Origin: Actinomycetota bacterium
GTDB lineage: Bacteria; Actinomycetota; Humimicrobiia; Humimicrobiales; Humimicrobiaceae
Length of the DNA stretch: 16,399 nucleotides
Reading direction: 5' to 3'
Assembly (NCBI GenBank): GCA_016783995.1
Contig: JADHVN010000020.1
Span: 1 to 16,399 of the forward strand
Below, in pieces: positions 7,067-14,896 of the stretch (position 1 is its first letter; each line of letters begins with the position of its first letter). Both the position numbers and the translations under genes were made by a program. The notes below the pieces were generated by a model that ran no database searches, had not been told where the DNA came from, and saw only the letters and a list, made by a program, of their open reading frames with translations.

Positions 7067-8019
7067 TTGACTTTTGTATATTCAGATCCTACTTTACTGA
7101 ATTCGCTTTTTACCCTTTGAAATATTAATTCCAATATTCCATTTACCACGTTATCAAGATTATAGTTTTCAATAATTCTAACATTTTTCTCTTTTGCCAA
7201 TTTTTCTATATAATCCTGAATCATCATGATTTTATCCAGATGCTTTATATATTTATCCATCGGCCTCGAACCCTGGGTCTCAACAGTTCTCTTGGTGAAG
7301 TGTTCTTTATGAATGTTTTTATCAGGTACTGATATAACTATCTGCTGGACTATAGCTCTGGACGAATATTCCCTGAGATCCAGGTAACCTGGCACTACGT
7401 GTGCGCCTTCTATAACAATATCTGATTTTTCCTCGATATTTCTCTTTATTATTGCTTCTATACCTACATTAACTGCCAGTACCTGTTCCCTGAAACCCAG
7501 AATAACCGGTTCTACTCCAGAAGGAGGAAGAGTTAGATTTTTATATGCATTATAAGAGGAGCCTCTAAGAGGCCTGATTAATTTTTCAGATACCGAAGCT
7601 CTCATTACTTCTCTTATGGCATCTGTAGAAGCTACCCTGGTTATATTTAATCTATTGGCCAGTATAGTAGCTATAGTCGATTTTCCTACACCGGTTGATC
7701 CTCCAATAAGTATTATAATTGGTTTTTCAAGTTTACCAACGGATTGCCAGAGTAAATATCTCTCAGCATATTCTAAATTAACTTTGTCTTTTATAAACCT
7801 GAATGCCAGTAATCTTAATTCACCGAGAGAAAGAGAATATATTTTATTTTTTAGAAAATAATCCTGGATTTCAAGCGCAATTTTATGAGCAGTTATGATA
7901 TCCAAACCAGTTACCGAAATAGATGAAGCAAGTATTCCTTTGGAAAAGGGCAGACCACCTTTTTTATCGGAAATTACTATTACCCTGGGGCTTGCTTCGT
8001 CTTTATTTCTTAAATCCAT
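7063..8019 (-). CDS. pgk2: 2-phosphoglycerate kinase (archaeal type, ATP-cone plus P-loop kinase)
   Basis: 318-aa protein matching the 2-phosphoglycerate kinase family known from methanogenic archaea, which makes 2,3-bisphosphoglycerate from 2-phosphoglycerate and ATP. The N-terminal about 95 residues form an ATP-cone-like domain (VIVISDKKGGLPFSKGILA at 13-31, then ITAHKIALEIQDY). The kinase domain carries the Walker A loop GGSTGVGKST (106-115), STDAIREVMR (131-140), VIEGAHVVPG (202-211), and the basic motif FTKRTVETQGSRPMDKYIKH (241-260). It starts one base after the cyclic diphosphoglycerate synthetase stop, with AAGGAG 10 nt before ATG, so the two are co-translated. That adjacency strongly supports the assignment, since its product is the synthetase's substrate. 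The gene name follows archaeal usage. Confidence 0.9.
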   Translation of the reverse strand: MDLRNKDEASPRVIVISDKKGGLPFSKGILASSISVTGLDIITAHKIALEIQDYFLKNKIYSLSLGELRLLAFRFIKDKVNLEYAERYLLWQSVGKLEKPIIILIGGSTGVGKSTIATILANRLNITRVASTDAIREVMRASVSEKLIRPLRGSSYNAYKNLTLPPSGVEPVILGFREQVLAVNVGIEAIIKRNIEEKSDIVIEGAHVVPGYLDLREYSSRAIVQQIVISVPDKNIHKEHFTKRTVETQGSRPMDKYIKHLDKIMMIQDYIEKLAKEKNVRIIENYNLDNVVNGILELIFQRVKSEFSKVGSEYTKVN

Positions 8020-8020
8020 A

Positions 8021-9382
8021 TTAATTTTTCTCCTTCGAGAATATTTTTTTTAATTCCTTTTCTAAGACTCCCTTACCATCCAATATAATGGGAATATTAT
8101 TCATATATATTACCTCTTTTTTATGCTTAAAAGCATAATCCGTTAAAACATCTACTGAAGCTGCCTTCAATTCTGTCAGTATTGCGTTATAATCTTTAGT
8201 TTTTTCCAGATCCTTTCTAAGTTCTTCTCTACTTCCCAGGTTAAAACTCATTTGCTCAACCCTGCAGTTAAAATTATTTTCTATATACTTTTTAATTATA
8301 GATTCAATAATTTTATTAGCAGTCATAGCTATAAAAATCTTTTTACCCCCAATATCAGATAAAGGCTGCGGCCTAAAAACTGTTTTTATAATCTTAGCCT
8401 TTGAATTTATTTTTTTAATTTCCTTTTCTAAAAAAATTACTCTATTCCGATCAGCCAACGGCTCCTCACACATTGTAATGATTACCAAATCTGCAGATAT
8501 TATTCTATAAATCCCTAAATAACCTATTATATTTTCCCAGCTCTGGCCGGCACCTATTACACATATACTAGCATCTGTTTCCAGATCAGGAATAGAAGCA
8601 CCACTTCCTTCTACTATTATCAGGTCAGGATTTAATTTTACAGCAATATCTATACCTTCTTTTATATTAGACATAAAAATCTTACCTCCAAAACCTCCTC
8701 CACATCTTCTGCAGCCAACAGTGGTAATCTTGCTGGTAAGGGCATCTTCTATATAATCTGAACTCGCATGCATACCCTTATTACTGATATCCAGGAGATA
8801 TTCAGGAGTAATATCTATTTTATCACCTCTAATGATCTGGGGACTTTTAGGTCCGCCTCTACCCATAGCAACAACACAAACATTAACATTTTGCCGGGTG
8901 TATATTTTAGATATATAAGAACTAATTGCAGTTTTGCCAATCCTTTTTCCCGTTCCAATAATGGATAGAGTGGGTTTGCTGCAGTGTATATCTTCTTTCT
9001 CATAAGAAAATAAAAAATCGGGACCCATGTAACTGCATTTATTTGCAAGACAAAAAGAAGCTATTTTCATTCTAATTATATAATTTACTACGGGCTCGTC
9101 ACTTAAATCATAAACAATATCAGGCTTAAAATATTCAAGTGCTGCTTTAAAATCTATATCAATATCTTTAATTGTATAAACTTCTTCGCCAAAAAAATCC
9201 TCTAGATTATTTATCACCAATTTCTCAGTTCCGCCAAGGAAAATAATACCCTTAAAATTGCCAGGATAGATTTTTTTGAGCATCGCTACCGCATCATAGG
9301 TTACCTGTGGATAATGCTCACCATCTACTAATGCAATTAGATTTTTACCCTTATTGTTTTTTCTCTTTAATAAACTTATCAC
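8021..9382 (-). CDS. cpgS: Cyclic 2,3-diphosphoglycerate synthetase
   Basis: 453-aa protein matching the archaeal cyclic 2,3-diphosphoglycerate synthetase, which uses ATP to close 2,3-bisphosphoglycerate into a cyclic phosphoanhydride. Seen: the N-terminal signature IALVDGEHYPQVTYDA (16-31), a P-loop GTGKRIGKT (143-151), MGRGGPKSP (173-181), a Cys/Gly-rich CRRCGGGFGG (224-233), and VEGSGASIPD (257-266), reminiscent of P-loop ligases such as dethiobiotin synthetase. DLVIITMCEEPLADRNR (298-314) follows. The size is close to the archaeal enzyme (about 460 aa). The start is GTG at 9382, with AAAGAG about 8 nt upstream; no earlier in-frame start exists before a stop. It overlaps the upstream phosphoesterase gene by 32 bp and is followed after one base by its partner kinase. 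Exact identity rests on motif memory, not a search. Confidence 0.88.
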   Translation of the reverse strand: MISLLKRKNNKGKNLIALVDGEHYPQVTYDAVAMLKKIYPGNFKGIIFLGGTEKLVINNLEDFFGEEVYTIKDIDIDFKAALEYFKPDIVYDLSDEPVVNYIIRMKIASFCLANKCSYMGPDFLFSYEKEDIHCSKPTLSIIGTGKRIGKTAISSYISKIYTRQNVNVCVVAMGRGGPKSPQIIRGDKIDITPEYLLDISNKGMHASSDYIEDALTSKITTVGCRRCGGGFGGKIFMSNIKEGIDIAVKLNPDLIIVEGSGASIPDLETDASICVIGAGQSWENIIGYLGIYRIISADLVIITMCEEPLADRNRVIFLEKEIKKINSKAKIIKTVFRPQPLSDIGGKKIFIAMTANKIIESIIKKYIENNFNCRVEQMSFNLGSREELRKDLEKTKDYNAILTELKAASVDVLTDYAFKHKKEVIYMNNIPIILDGKGVLEKELKKIFSKEKN

Positions 9383-10151
9383 CGAGTTTACTCTTTTTCT
9401 CTTTTCTTTTTATACCTAAAATTTTTTCAATTCTATCAAAAGGTGACCTTCTATATATATCAATTTCTTTCTCCCTGACATATATAATATTATAACTGGG
9501 TTCAATCTTTCCTCTTAATCTAAGACAGGAAACTGTTCCAGCAGTAACTACCAGCAGGTCTTCTACTCTCCAGAGGTATGGCACATGTTTATGTCCGTTT
9601 AGCACCATATCCACCCCGGCATCAACCACTGTTTCCAGAACATCGCCGGCATCATTTACAATATTCCTCTCCCTGCCTGTGTTGGGAACTGATATCAAAT
9701 GATGATGCATGGCAAAGATCTTAAAAACTCCATTATCGCATTTACTGAACTCATTCTTGATCCATTCATAATGTTCTCTACCAATCTGTCCATTATCCAG
9801 ATCTGGTTCACTTGAATCAGCTGCAACAATAGTTACCTTATTACTGTTAAATGAAATATATCTGCTTCCAAAGATATCTTCAAAATGTAAATATCCCACA
9901 TTCCTGGAATCATGGTTTCCTAATTGGACCAGCAGATTTTTACATTTTATAGGTGAAAGATAGTTCTTCAACGTATCATATTCCATTCTGAAGCCATTGG
10001 CAGTGAGATCTCCTGTTATAATTACTATATCAGGGTTAAGCTCGTTTACTTCATCAATGCATCTGGTAAGAAGACTGGGTACAAAATGTTTTTCACCCAC
10101 ATGAATATCAGAGATCTGAACTATTATTGTTTCTTTAGTATTTTCTGTCAT
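9351..10151 (-). CDS. Calcineurin-like metallophosphoesterase
   Basis: 266-aa cytoplasmic phosphoesterase with the full two-metal calcineurin-like set: D15-I-H17, GDLT (47-50), GNHD (78-81), the histidine cluster MHHH (148-151) and GHKH (186-189). The pattern is closest to the CpdA/cyclic-nucleotide phosphodiesterase branch; the substrate cannot be read from the sequence. The C-terminal about 30 residues are Lys-rich and their codons overlap the next gene by 32 bp. It is the first gene of an operon with cyclic 2,3-diphosphoglycerate synthetase and 2-phosphoglycerate kinase. A role in hydrolysing cyclic or linear diphosphoglycerate is therefore a reasonable inference, not shown for this family. 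AAAGG with 7-nt spacing supports the ATG. Confidence 0.9.
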   Translation of the reverse strand: MTENTKETIIVQISDIHVGEKHFVPSLLTRCIDEVNELNPDIVIITGDLTANGFRMEYDTLKNYLSPIKCKNLLVQLGNHDSRNVGYLHFEDIFGSRYISFNSNKVTIVAADSSEPDLDNGQIGREHYEWIKNEFSKCDNGVFKIFAMHHHLISVPNTGRERNIVNDAGDVLETVVDAGVDMVLNGHKHVPYLWRVEDLLVVTAGTVSCLRLRGKIEPSYNIIYVREKEIDIYRRSPFDRIEKILGIKRKEKKSKLGDKFIKEKKQ

Positions 10152-10299
10152 TACTTTCCCTTTCGAGTATTATATATAAATACCGATATATGTATTATCT
10201 AGTTTAAATGTTTCTTTTATTTTTTTAATTAAATTATACCATGAAAATTTTATACTTCTTTATTAAAATTTAAGGATAACATTCAGTGTTGCATAAAAG
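10152..10299. other. Leader and spacer upstream of the phosphoesterase operon
   Basis: The 249-bp gap between the ABC ATPase and phosphoesterase genes holds no ORF. It contains the terminator at 10300-10346 and the promoter at 10233-10241, with a predicted leader of about 75 nt. A second TATAAT lies at 10174-10169 on the minus strand without a good -35. No riboswitch-like fold was recognised. Confidence 0.55.
10233..10241 (-). promoter_or_regulatory. Extended -10 promoter of the cyclic diphosphoglycerate operon
   Basis: The minus strand reads TGGTATAAT, a consensus -10 with the extended TG element. No recognisable -35 is present. Start would be near 10226, giving a leader of about 75 nt. It lies after the preceding unit's terminator, so the three genes have their own promoter. 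Confidence 0.55.
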
Positions 10300-10346
10300 A
10301 AAAAGTAGAGCACAATAACGGCATGATATATTGTACTCTACTTTTT
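10300..10346 (-). terminator. Rho-independent terminator after the ABC ATPase gene
   Basis: A 17-bp stem with one mismatch (10300-10316 pairs with 10330-10346) and a 13-nt loop. On the minus strand the right arm ends in TTTTT and continues TTTTTCTTTTATG, giving the U-tract. It begins about 55 nt after the ABC ATPase stop. The left arm is A-rich, so the hairpin could also act in the other direction, but no plus-strand gene precedes it. Confidence 0.85.
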
Positions 10347-10400
10347 AATAAAAAATTAACCAATTAGCATTTAATTACTACCCAAATAATTCTTATAAAT

Positions 10401-11498
10401 TTACATATAAGATTTCTCTGTATCTTTATCAAATAGGTGTATTTTGTCAATACCTACATATAAGGTTACCTTCTCACCACTCCTGAATTTGGATCTGGGG
10501 TTTACTCGGGCTGTTATCAGTACCCCCTCAATATCGACATATACATAGATCTCTGCACCCATAGGCTCTGTAACTTCAACATTTGCAGTAATTGTACTAT
10601 TCGCAGGGATATTCTGTACAAAATCACTATCTTCTAAATCTTCAGGTCTGATTCCTATTACTATTTCTTTTCCTATGAGATTATTATCTTTAATTATTTT
10701 CCTAACCTTATCAGTTGTGTTAAGTTCAAATATGCCGCCCTTTAATGTCATCCGGTCAGTTATAGTAGCATCCAGGAAGTTCATTGCGGGACTTCCTATA
10801 AATCCAGCTACAAACATATTATTTGGATAGTCATATACATCCTGGGGTTTACCAGTCTGCTGCACTATTCCATCTTTCATAATAATTATCTTATCTGCCA
10901 TGGTCATAGCCTCGGTCTGGTCGTGGGTTACATATATTATAGTGGCATTAAGTCTCTCGTGAAGTTTTGCAATTTCTGTTCTCATCTGGACTCTAAGTTT
11001 TGCATCAAGATTGGATAGCGGCTCATCCATTAAAAATACTTTAGGGTTTCTTACAATTGCTCTTCCTAAAGCAACTCTCTGTCTTTGTCCTCCGGAAAGC
11101 TGTTTGGGTTTTCTCTTCAATAGGTCTTCAATTTTTAAAATTTTTGCCGCTTCATGTACCATTTTATCAATTTCCAGTTTAGGTTTTCTTCGCAGTCTTA
11201 ATCCAAATGCCATGTTGTCATAGACATTAAAATGAGGGTAGAGAGCATAGTTCTGGAAAACCATTGCTATATCCCTGTCCTTTGGAGCAACGCCATTGAC
11301 TAACCTGTCTCCGATGTAAATTTCACCTTCCGTTACCTCTTCCAGTCCCGCAACCATACGCAACATGGTAGTTTTTCCACAACCTGACGGTCCTACCAGC
11401 ACTGCAAATTCCCTGTCTTCGACGGTGCTGTTCATGTTATTAACAGCAACTACATCATCAAATTTTTTTGTTAGATTCTTTACGATAACCTTTGCCAT
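10401..11498 (-). CDS. Sugar-type ABC transporter ATP-binding protein (MalK/UgpC/MsmX family)
   Basis: 365-aa ATPase of carbohydrate-uptake importers. Seen: Walker A GPSGCGKTT (36-44), Q-loop Q82 in VFQNYALYPH, signature LSGGQRQ (134-140), Walker B VFLMDEP (154-160), D-loop SNLDAK and H-loop H192. A C-terminal regulatory TOBE/MOP domain follows (about 235-355, with VIGIRPEDLE). No permease or solute-binding gene is adjacent, so it is probably a shared ATPase serving several transporters, as MsmX does in Bacillus; that is inference, and substrate cannot be assigned. It starts 55 bp after the methyltransferase-family gene with a good site (GGGAGAG before ATG). No clear promoter is seen in the gap, and a strong terminator follows, so it is probably the last gene of the his unit. 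Confidence 0.95.
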   Translation of the reverse strand: MAKVIVKNLTKKFDDVVAVNNMNSTVEDREFAVLVGPSGCGKTTMLRMVAGLEEVTEGEIYIGDRLVNGVAPKDRDIAMVFQNYALYPHFNVYDNMAFGLRLRRKPKLEIDKMVHEAAKILKIEDLLKRKPKQLSGGQRQRVALGRAIVRNPKVFLMDEPLSNLDAKLRVQMRTEIAKLHERLNATIIYVTHDQTEAMTMADKIIIMKDGIVQQTGKPQDVYDYPNNMFVAGFIGSPAMNFLDATITDRMTLKGGIFELNTTDKVRKIIKDNNLIGKEIVIGIRPEDLEDSDFVQNIPANSTITANVEVTEPMGAEIYVYVDIEGVLITARVNPRSKFRSGEKVTLYVGIDKIHLFDKDTEKSYM

Positions 11499-11553
11499 TA
11501 TCTCTCCCTTTTTAATTGTTAATCAATAATTTAAATTGTAATATAAAAAACGA

Positions 11554-12393
11554 TTATTTTCTATAGAAAGATATATAATTCATACCATACGAATCTCTAC
11601 CAGCAAGGAAATCTGCTGCTTTTATTGCTTCCATAAGATCATCTATCAATGGATCAGTAATAGGAGCACATAAACCACTGATTATACCCATGGTTATAAA
11701 ATGAATATTAAGTAGATTCCTGTCTGGCATTCCAAAACTAACATTAGAATATCCACCTGTAATTGATACCCCGAACTCTTTTGCAACTCTTCTTTGAGTT
11801 TCCAATGTAATTCTACCTGCATCAGAATTTGTAGAATTAGGTATAACCAGACAGTCAAATACCAGATCTTCTTTCTTTATACCTATAGACTCTGCCCTCT
11901 TTATTATTTTTTCTGCAATTTCAAATCTTTTTTCAACATTATCTGGAATTCCACCCTCATCCATTGTAAGGCATATTACTGCGCTTCCACTCTCTTTTAC
12001 CATAGGTAAGATTTCTTCCAGTGATCTTTCTTCACCATTAACTGAATTAATAAGAGCCTTACATGGATAAACTTCCAGAGCCGCTTTTAATGCTTTTGGA
12101 TTTGCGGAATCCAGGCAAAGGGGTTGATTGGTCACCTCCATAACCATCTTAACTGCTTTAGGCAGCATTTCAACTTCATCTACACCTACCGCTCCAACAT
12201 TAATATCAATTATATGAGCACCAGCTTCAGTTTGTTTTATAGCATCTTCTCTTACAATATCAAATTTGCCCTGTTTTAATTCCTCAGCTAAAGACTTCCT
12301 GCCAGTAGGATTAATTCTTTCAGCAATTATAACCGTGGGAAGATTCAATCCAAATTTAACTTCAGTTCTCTTACCGGTAACTACCGTCTCCAT
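11554..12393 (-). CDS. Methyltetrahydrofolate methyltransferase family protein (pterin-binding TIM barrel)
   Basis: 279-aa single pterin-binding domain of the dihydropteroate synthase/MeTr superfamily. Motifs: ERINPTGRK (25-33), DINVG (63-67), LDS (94-96), NSVNGE (116-121), FDCLV (179-183) and GGYSNVSFGMPDR (213-225), with N217 in the place of the conserved Asn that helps activate N5-methyltetrahydrofolate. Members move methyl groups between methyltetrahydrofolate and a corrinoid protein: AcsE in the Wood-Ljungdahl pathway, or MtgA/MtvA-type proteins in methylamine and betaine use. It is not folate biosynthesis FolP, which lacks this SNVSFG block. No corrinoid protein or CO dehydrogenase gene is nearby, so the partner cannot be named. 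It starts 4 bp after hisC, with AAGG about 9 nt upstream of ATG. Confidence 0.9.
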   Translation of the reverse strand: METVVTGKRTEVKFGLNLPTVIIAERINPTGRKSLAEELKQGKFDIVREDAIKQTEAGAHIIDINVGAVGVDEVEMLPKAVKMVMEVTNQPLCLDSANPKALKAALEVYPCKALINSVNGEERSLEEILPMVKESGSAVICLTMDEGGIPDNVEKRFEIAEKIIKRAESIGIKKEDLVFDCLVIPNSTNSDAGRITLETQRRVAKEFGVSITGGYSNVSFGMPDRNLLNIHFITMGIISGLCAPITDPLIDDLMEAIKAADFLAGRDSYGMNYISFYRK

Positions 12394-12397
12394 TTTC

Positions 12398-13510
12398 TTA
12401 TACCTTTTCCTTTTTATATAGGTTGTTAAATATTTTTATAAAGACTGATAAAAATTTTTCGTTTATCTCCGGTAAAGCTATAGTAACTCTGATATATTCA
12501 GGTATTCCCAGATTTTCCCCCGGTCTTACTATAAACCCATTTTTCAGTAGTTCTTCTATAATCTTATCACTATTTTTACCGGTATTAATCAATATAAAAT
12601 TTGCATATGATTTAATAAAGCCTATCCCATTTTTATTTAAAATGTTATAGAACCTGTTCCTTTCCTTATCTATATTTTCTCTTATTTCATTAATGCAGGA
12701 TTCATTATCCAGCGCAGCTGCAGCAGCTTTCTGCGCAATTGAATTTACGTTAAAGGGAATTCTTACTTTGTTTAATGCGGAAATAATTGACCTGTCAGCT
12801 ATTCCATATCCGATTCTCAATCCCGCCAGTCCAAAAATCTTTGAAAATGTCCTTAAGATTATAAGATTATCATGCCCGGATAGATATTCTATGGTATTAA
12901 TTTTTTCCTGCTCCGGCACATATTCCCAGTAGGCTTCATCCACAACCAGTAATACATCTTTATTAATATTTTCTATAACATAGTCAAATTCCCTACGATT
13001 GATATTGGTACCTGTGGGGTTGTGAGGATTGGTCAGGAATAATATTTTAGTCTTATCATTTATGGATCCTATCAGCATTTCTACATCCTGCCTGAAATCC
13101 TTTAATGGAACTTTAACGGCTGTTCCACCATACTTTACTACTGACTTTTCATAAATTAAAAAAGTAGGATCGGCAATTACTACTCCTTCTCCTGAACCAA
13201 TAAAACTGTCACAGATCATCTCAATAATCTGATCTGTGCCGTTCCCCATAATTATGGTATCGCTATCTACATTATACTTTTCGGCAAGCTTCTGCCTTAT
13301 TTCCCTGCACTCGCTATCAGGGTAATATTTTATATCATCCAGGTTCTTACAGATTTCTTCTAAAACCCCGGGGTGTGGTCCATATAAGTTTTCATTGGAT
13401 GCTAATTTATAAACCCTATCCAGATTGTACTGCTCTTTTATTTCTTCTATGGTTTTGCCCGGAATATATTCCGGCAATCTGGAAATCCACTCCTTAATTT
13501 TTATACTCAT
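12398..13510 (-). CDS. hisC: Histidinol-phosphate aminotransferase HisC
   Basis: 370-aa fold-type I PLP aminotransferase that converts imidazole acetol-phosphate and glutamate to histidinol-phosphate. Motifs: KLASNENLYGPHP (35-47), NPHNPTGT (161-168), VDEAYWEY (190-197), and the PLP-lysine block TFSKIFGLAGLRIGYG (221-236) with K224 as the likely Schiff-base lysine. Position directly after hisD (the ATG overlaps the hisD TGA by 4 bp) supports HisC over related aromatic or cobalamin (CobD-like) aminotransferases of the same subfamily. AAGGA lies 6 nt before the ATG. Only these two his genes are present here, so the rest of the pathway must be encoded elsewhere. Confidence 0.93.
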   Translation of the reverse strand: MSIKIKEWISRLPEYIPGKTIEEIKEQYNLDRVYKLASNENLYGPHPGVLEEICKNLDDIKYYPDSECREIRQKLAEKYNVDSDTIIMGNGTDQIIEMICDSFIGSGEGVVIADPTFLIYEKSVVKYGGTAVKVPLKDFRQDVEMLIGSINDKTKILFLTNPHNPTGTNINRREFDYVIENINKDVLLVVDEAYWEYVPEQEKINTIEYLSGHDNLIILRTFSKIFGLAGLRIGYGIADRSIISALNKVRIPFNVNSIAQKAAAAALDNESCINEIRENIDKERNRFYNILNKNGIGFIKSYANFILINTGKNSDKIIEELLKNGFIVRPGENLGIPEYIRVTIALPEINEKFLSVFIKIFNNLYKKEKV

Positions 13511-14862
13511 TTTGTATCCTTCATGTTTTTAAACCTTAACCTAACAGAACTTTGATGTGCAAATAATTTTTCAAATTCAGATAATATCTCAATAAACTTT
13601 TTTTCCTTCCGCAGAGCATCCTCGCTGTAAAAAGTTACACTGCTTCTTTTCAAAAAATCATATACACTCAGTGGTGAAGAAAACCTCGCATTACCGTTGG
13701 TAGGAATAACATGGTTAGTACCCCCTATATAATCACCTACAGCCACAGGACAGTATCCTCCTATGAATATGGCTCCCACATTTTTTATTTTCTTTAAGAC
13801 TTTTTTTGCATCCTTTACCATTATCTCCAGGTGTTCCGGCGCTATCATATTACAAATCTCAACCAGCCGGTCTTTTTCTTTAATGAAAATAATTTTACAA
13901 TTTTTCTTAAGCGATTTTAAAATGACCTCCATATTCACCCTCGCCCCATATTCTTTTAAAAGACTATCCAGATGCCCGTAAATTTTTTCAATAACTTTTT
14001 TTGCTATATCCGGACTGGAGGATAATAATATACTTCTGGAATCCGGATCATGTTCAGCCTGTGAAATCATATCAGCAGCAATGAAAGAAGAATTGGAAGA
14101 ATCATCTGCCAGAATAGCCACATCACTCGGGCCAGCCAGGCTATCAATACCAACATCACCAAATACCTTCTTCTTGGCTGTAGTAACATATATATTACCA
14201 GGGCCGGCAATCTTATCCACTTTTTTAATGCTTTCCGTACCGTATGTAAGGGCAGCAATTGCCTGTGCGCCGCCAATTTTATAAACCTCCTTAATTTTTA
14301 GCCTTCCGCAAAGATATAGCAAAATCTGGTTTAGACTACCGTCAGGCTGAGGTGGAGTGCATATGACAATTTCCTTTACTCCTGCCACCATTGCCGGAAC
14401 TACAGTCATAAGCACTGAGGAAGGATAAATATATCTTCCGCCCGGGATATACACACCAACTCTTTCCAGAGGGAGCAAGATTTGTCCGACCTCTTTGCCC
14501 TTGCCCGGCTTTATGGTCCATGAACCTGCCTCTTTTTTAAACTGGGCATTGTGATATTCTTTTATATTTCTGTAACTTACCTCTAATGCCTCTACCAGAT
14601 CAGGAAAGGTTTTTTTTACTTTTTTTGAAGCCATTTCAATTTCTCTACTCTTAATCTTAATATTATTAATATCTTTAGCATCAAACCGGTCAAATTTTTT
14701 GCAAAACTTCAAGATCGCTCTGTCTCCGTTTGCTTCCACTTCCTTTAATATTCTGTCCACTACCTTTTCTACAGAGCTGGAAATTTTTAAACTCCGGCCA
14801 AAGAGAATGTCTATGTCTTCAAGCTTTTCTGGTTTTTCTATCTTTAAAAAATTATAATTCAT
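13507..14862 (-). CDS. hisD: Histidinol dehydrogenase HisD
   Basis: Catalyses the last two steps of histidine synthesis, NAD-dependent oxidation of histidinol to histidine. With the start at 14862 it is 451 aa (family about 430). Seen: VGVYIPGG (135-142), AGPGNIYVTTAKK (219-231), the zinc ligands Q268 and H271 in SQAEHDPDS, D377 in VGDYIGGTNHVIPT, and H436 in AHQSSVRLRF. A longer reading from TTG at 14925 is unlikely: it has no ribosome site, it adds a non-family N-terminus, and that TTG is the first half of the predicted -35 box. ATG at 14862 has AAAGG about 8 nt upstream. First gene of the hisD-hisC unit, divergent from queH. Confidence 0.95.
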   Translation of the reverse strand: MNYNFLKIEKPEKLEDIDILFGRSLKISSSVEKVVDRILKEVEANGDRAILKFCKKFDRFDAKDINNIKIKSREIEMASKKVKKTFPDLVEALEVSYRNIKEYHNAQFKKEAGSWTIKPGKGKEVGQILLPLERVGVYIPGGRYIYPSSVLMTVVPAMVAGVKEIVICTPPQPDGSLNQILLYLCGRLKIKEVYKIGGAQAIAALTYGTESIKKVDKIAGPGNIYVTTAKKKVFGDVGIDSLAGPSDVAILADDSSNSSFIAADMISQAEHDPDSRSILLSSSPDIAKKVIEKIYGHLDSLLKEYGARVNMEVILKSLKKNCKIIFIKEKDRLVEICNMIAPEHLEIMVKDAKKVLKKIKNVGAIFIGGYCPVAVGDYIGGTNHVIPTNGNARFSSPLSVYDFLKRSSVTFYSEDALRKEKKFIEILSEFEKLFAHQSSVRLRFKNMKDTK

Positions 14863-14896
14863 AAAAAGACCTTTGATACTTTTAAATGTTTTTATT

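Noticed and set aside
8815..9048. Minus-strand 77-codon frame inside the synthetase gene, and many similar plus-strand frames inside minus-strand genes
   Set aside because: They lie wholly within confidently identified genes, have no family motifs, and their composition is that expected of shadow frames.
10152..10232. Riboswitch or structured leader before the phosphoesterase operon
   Set aside because: The roughly 75-nt leader is nearly all A/T with no visible conserved pairing; nothing supports a structured RNA.
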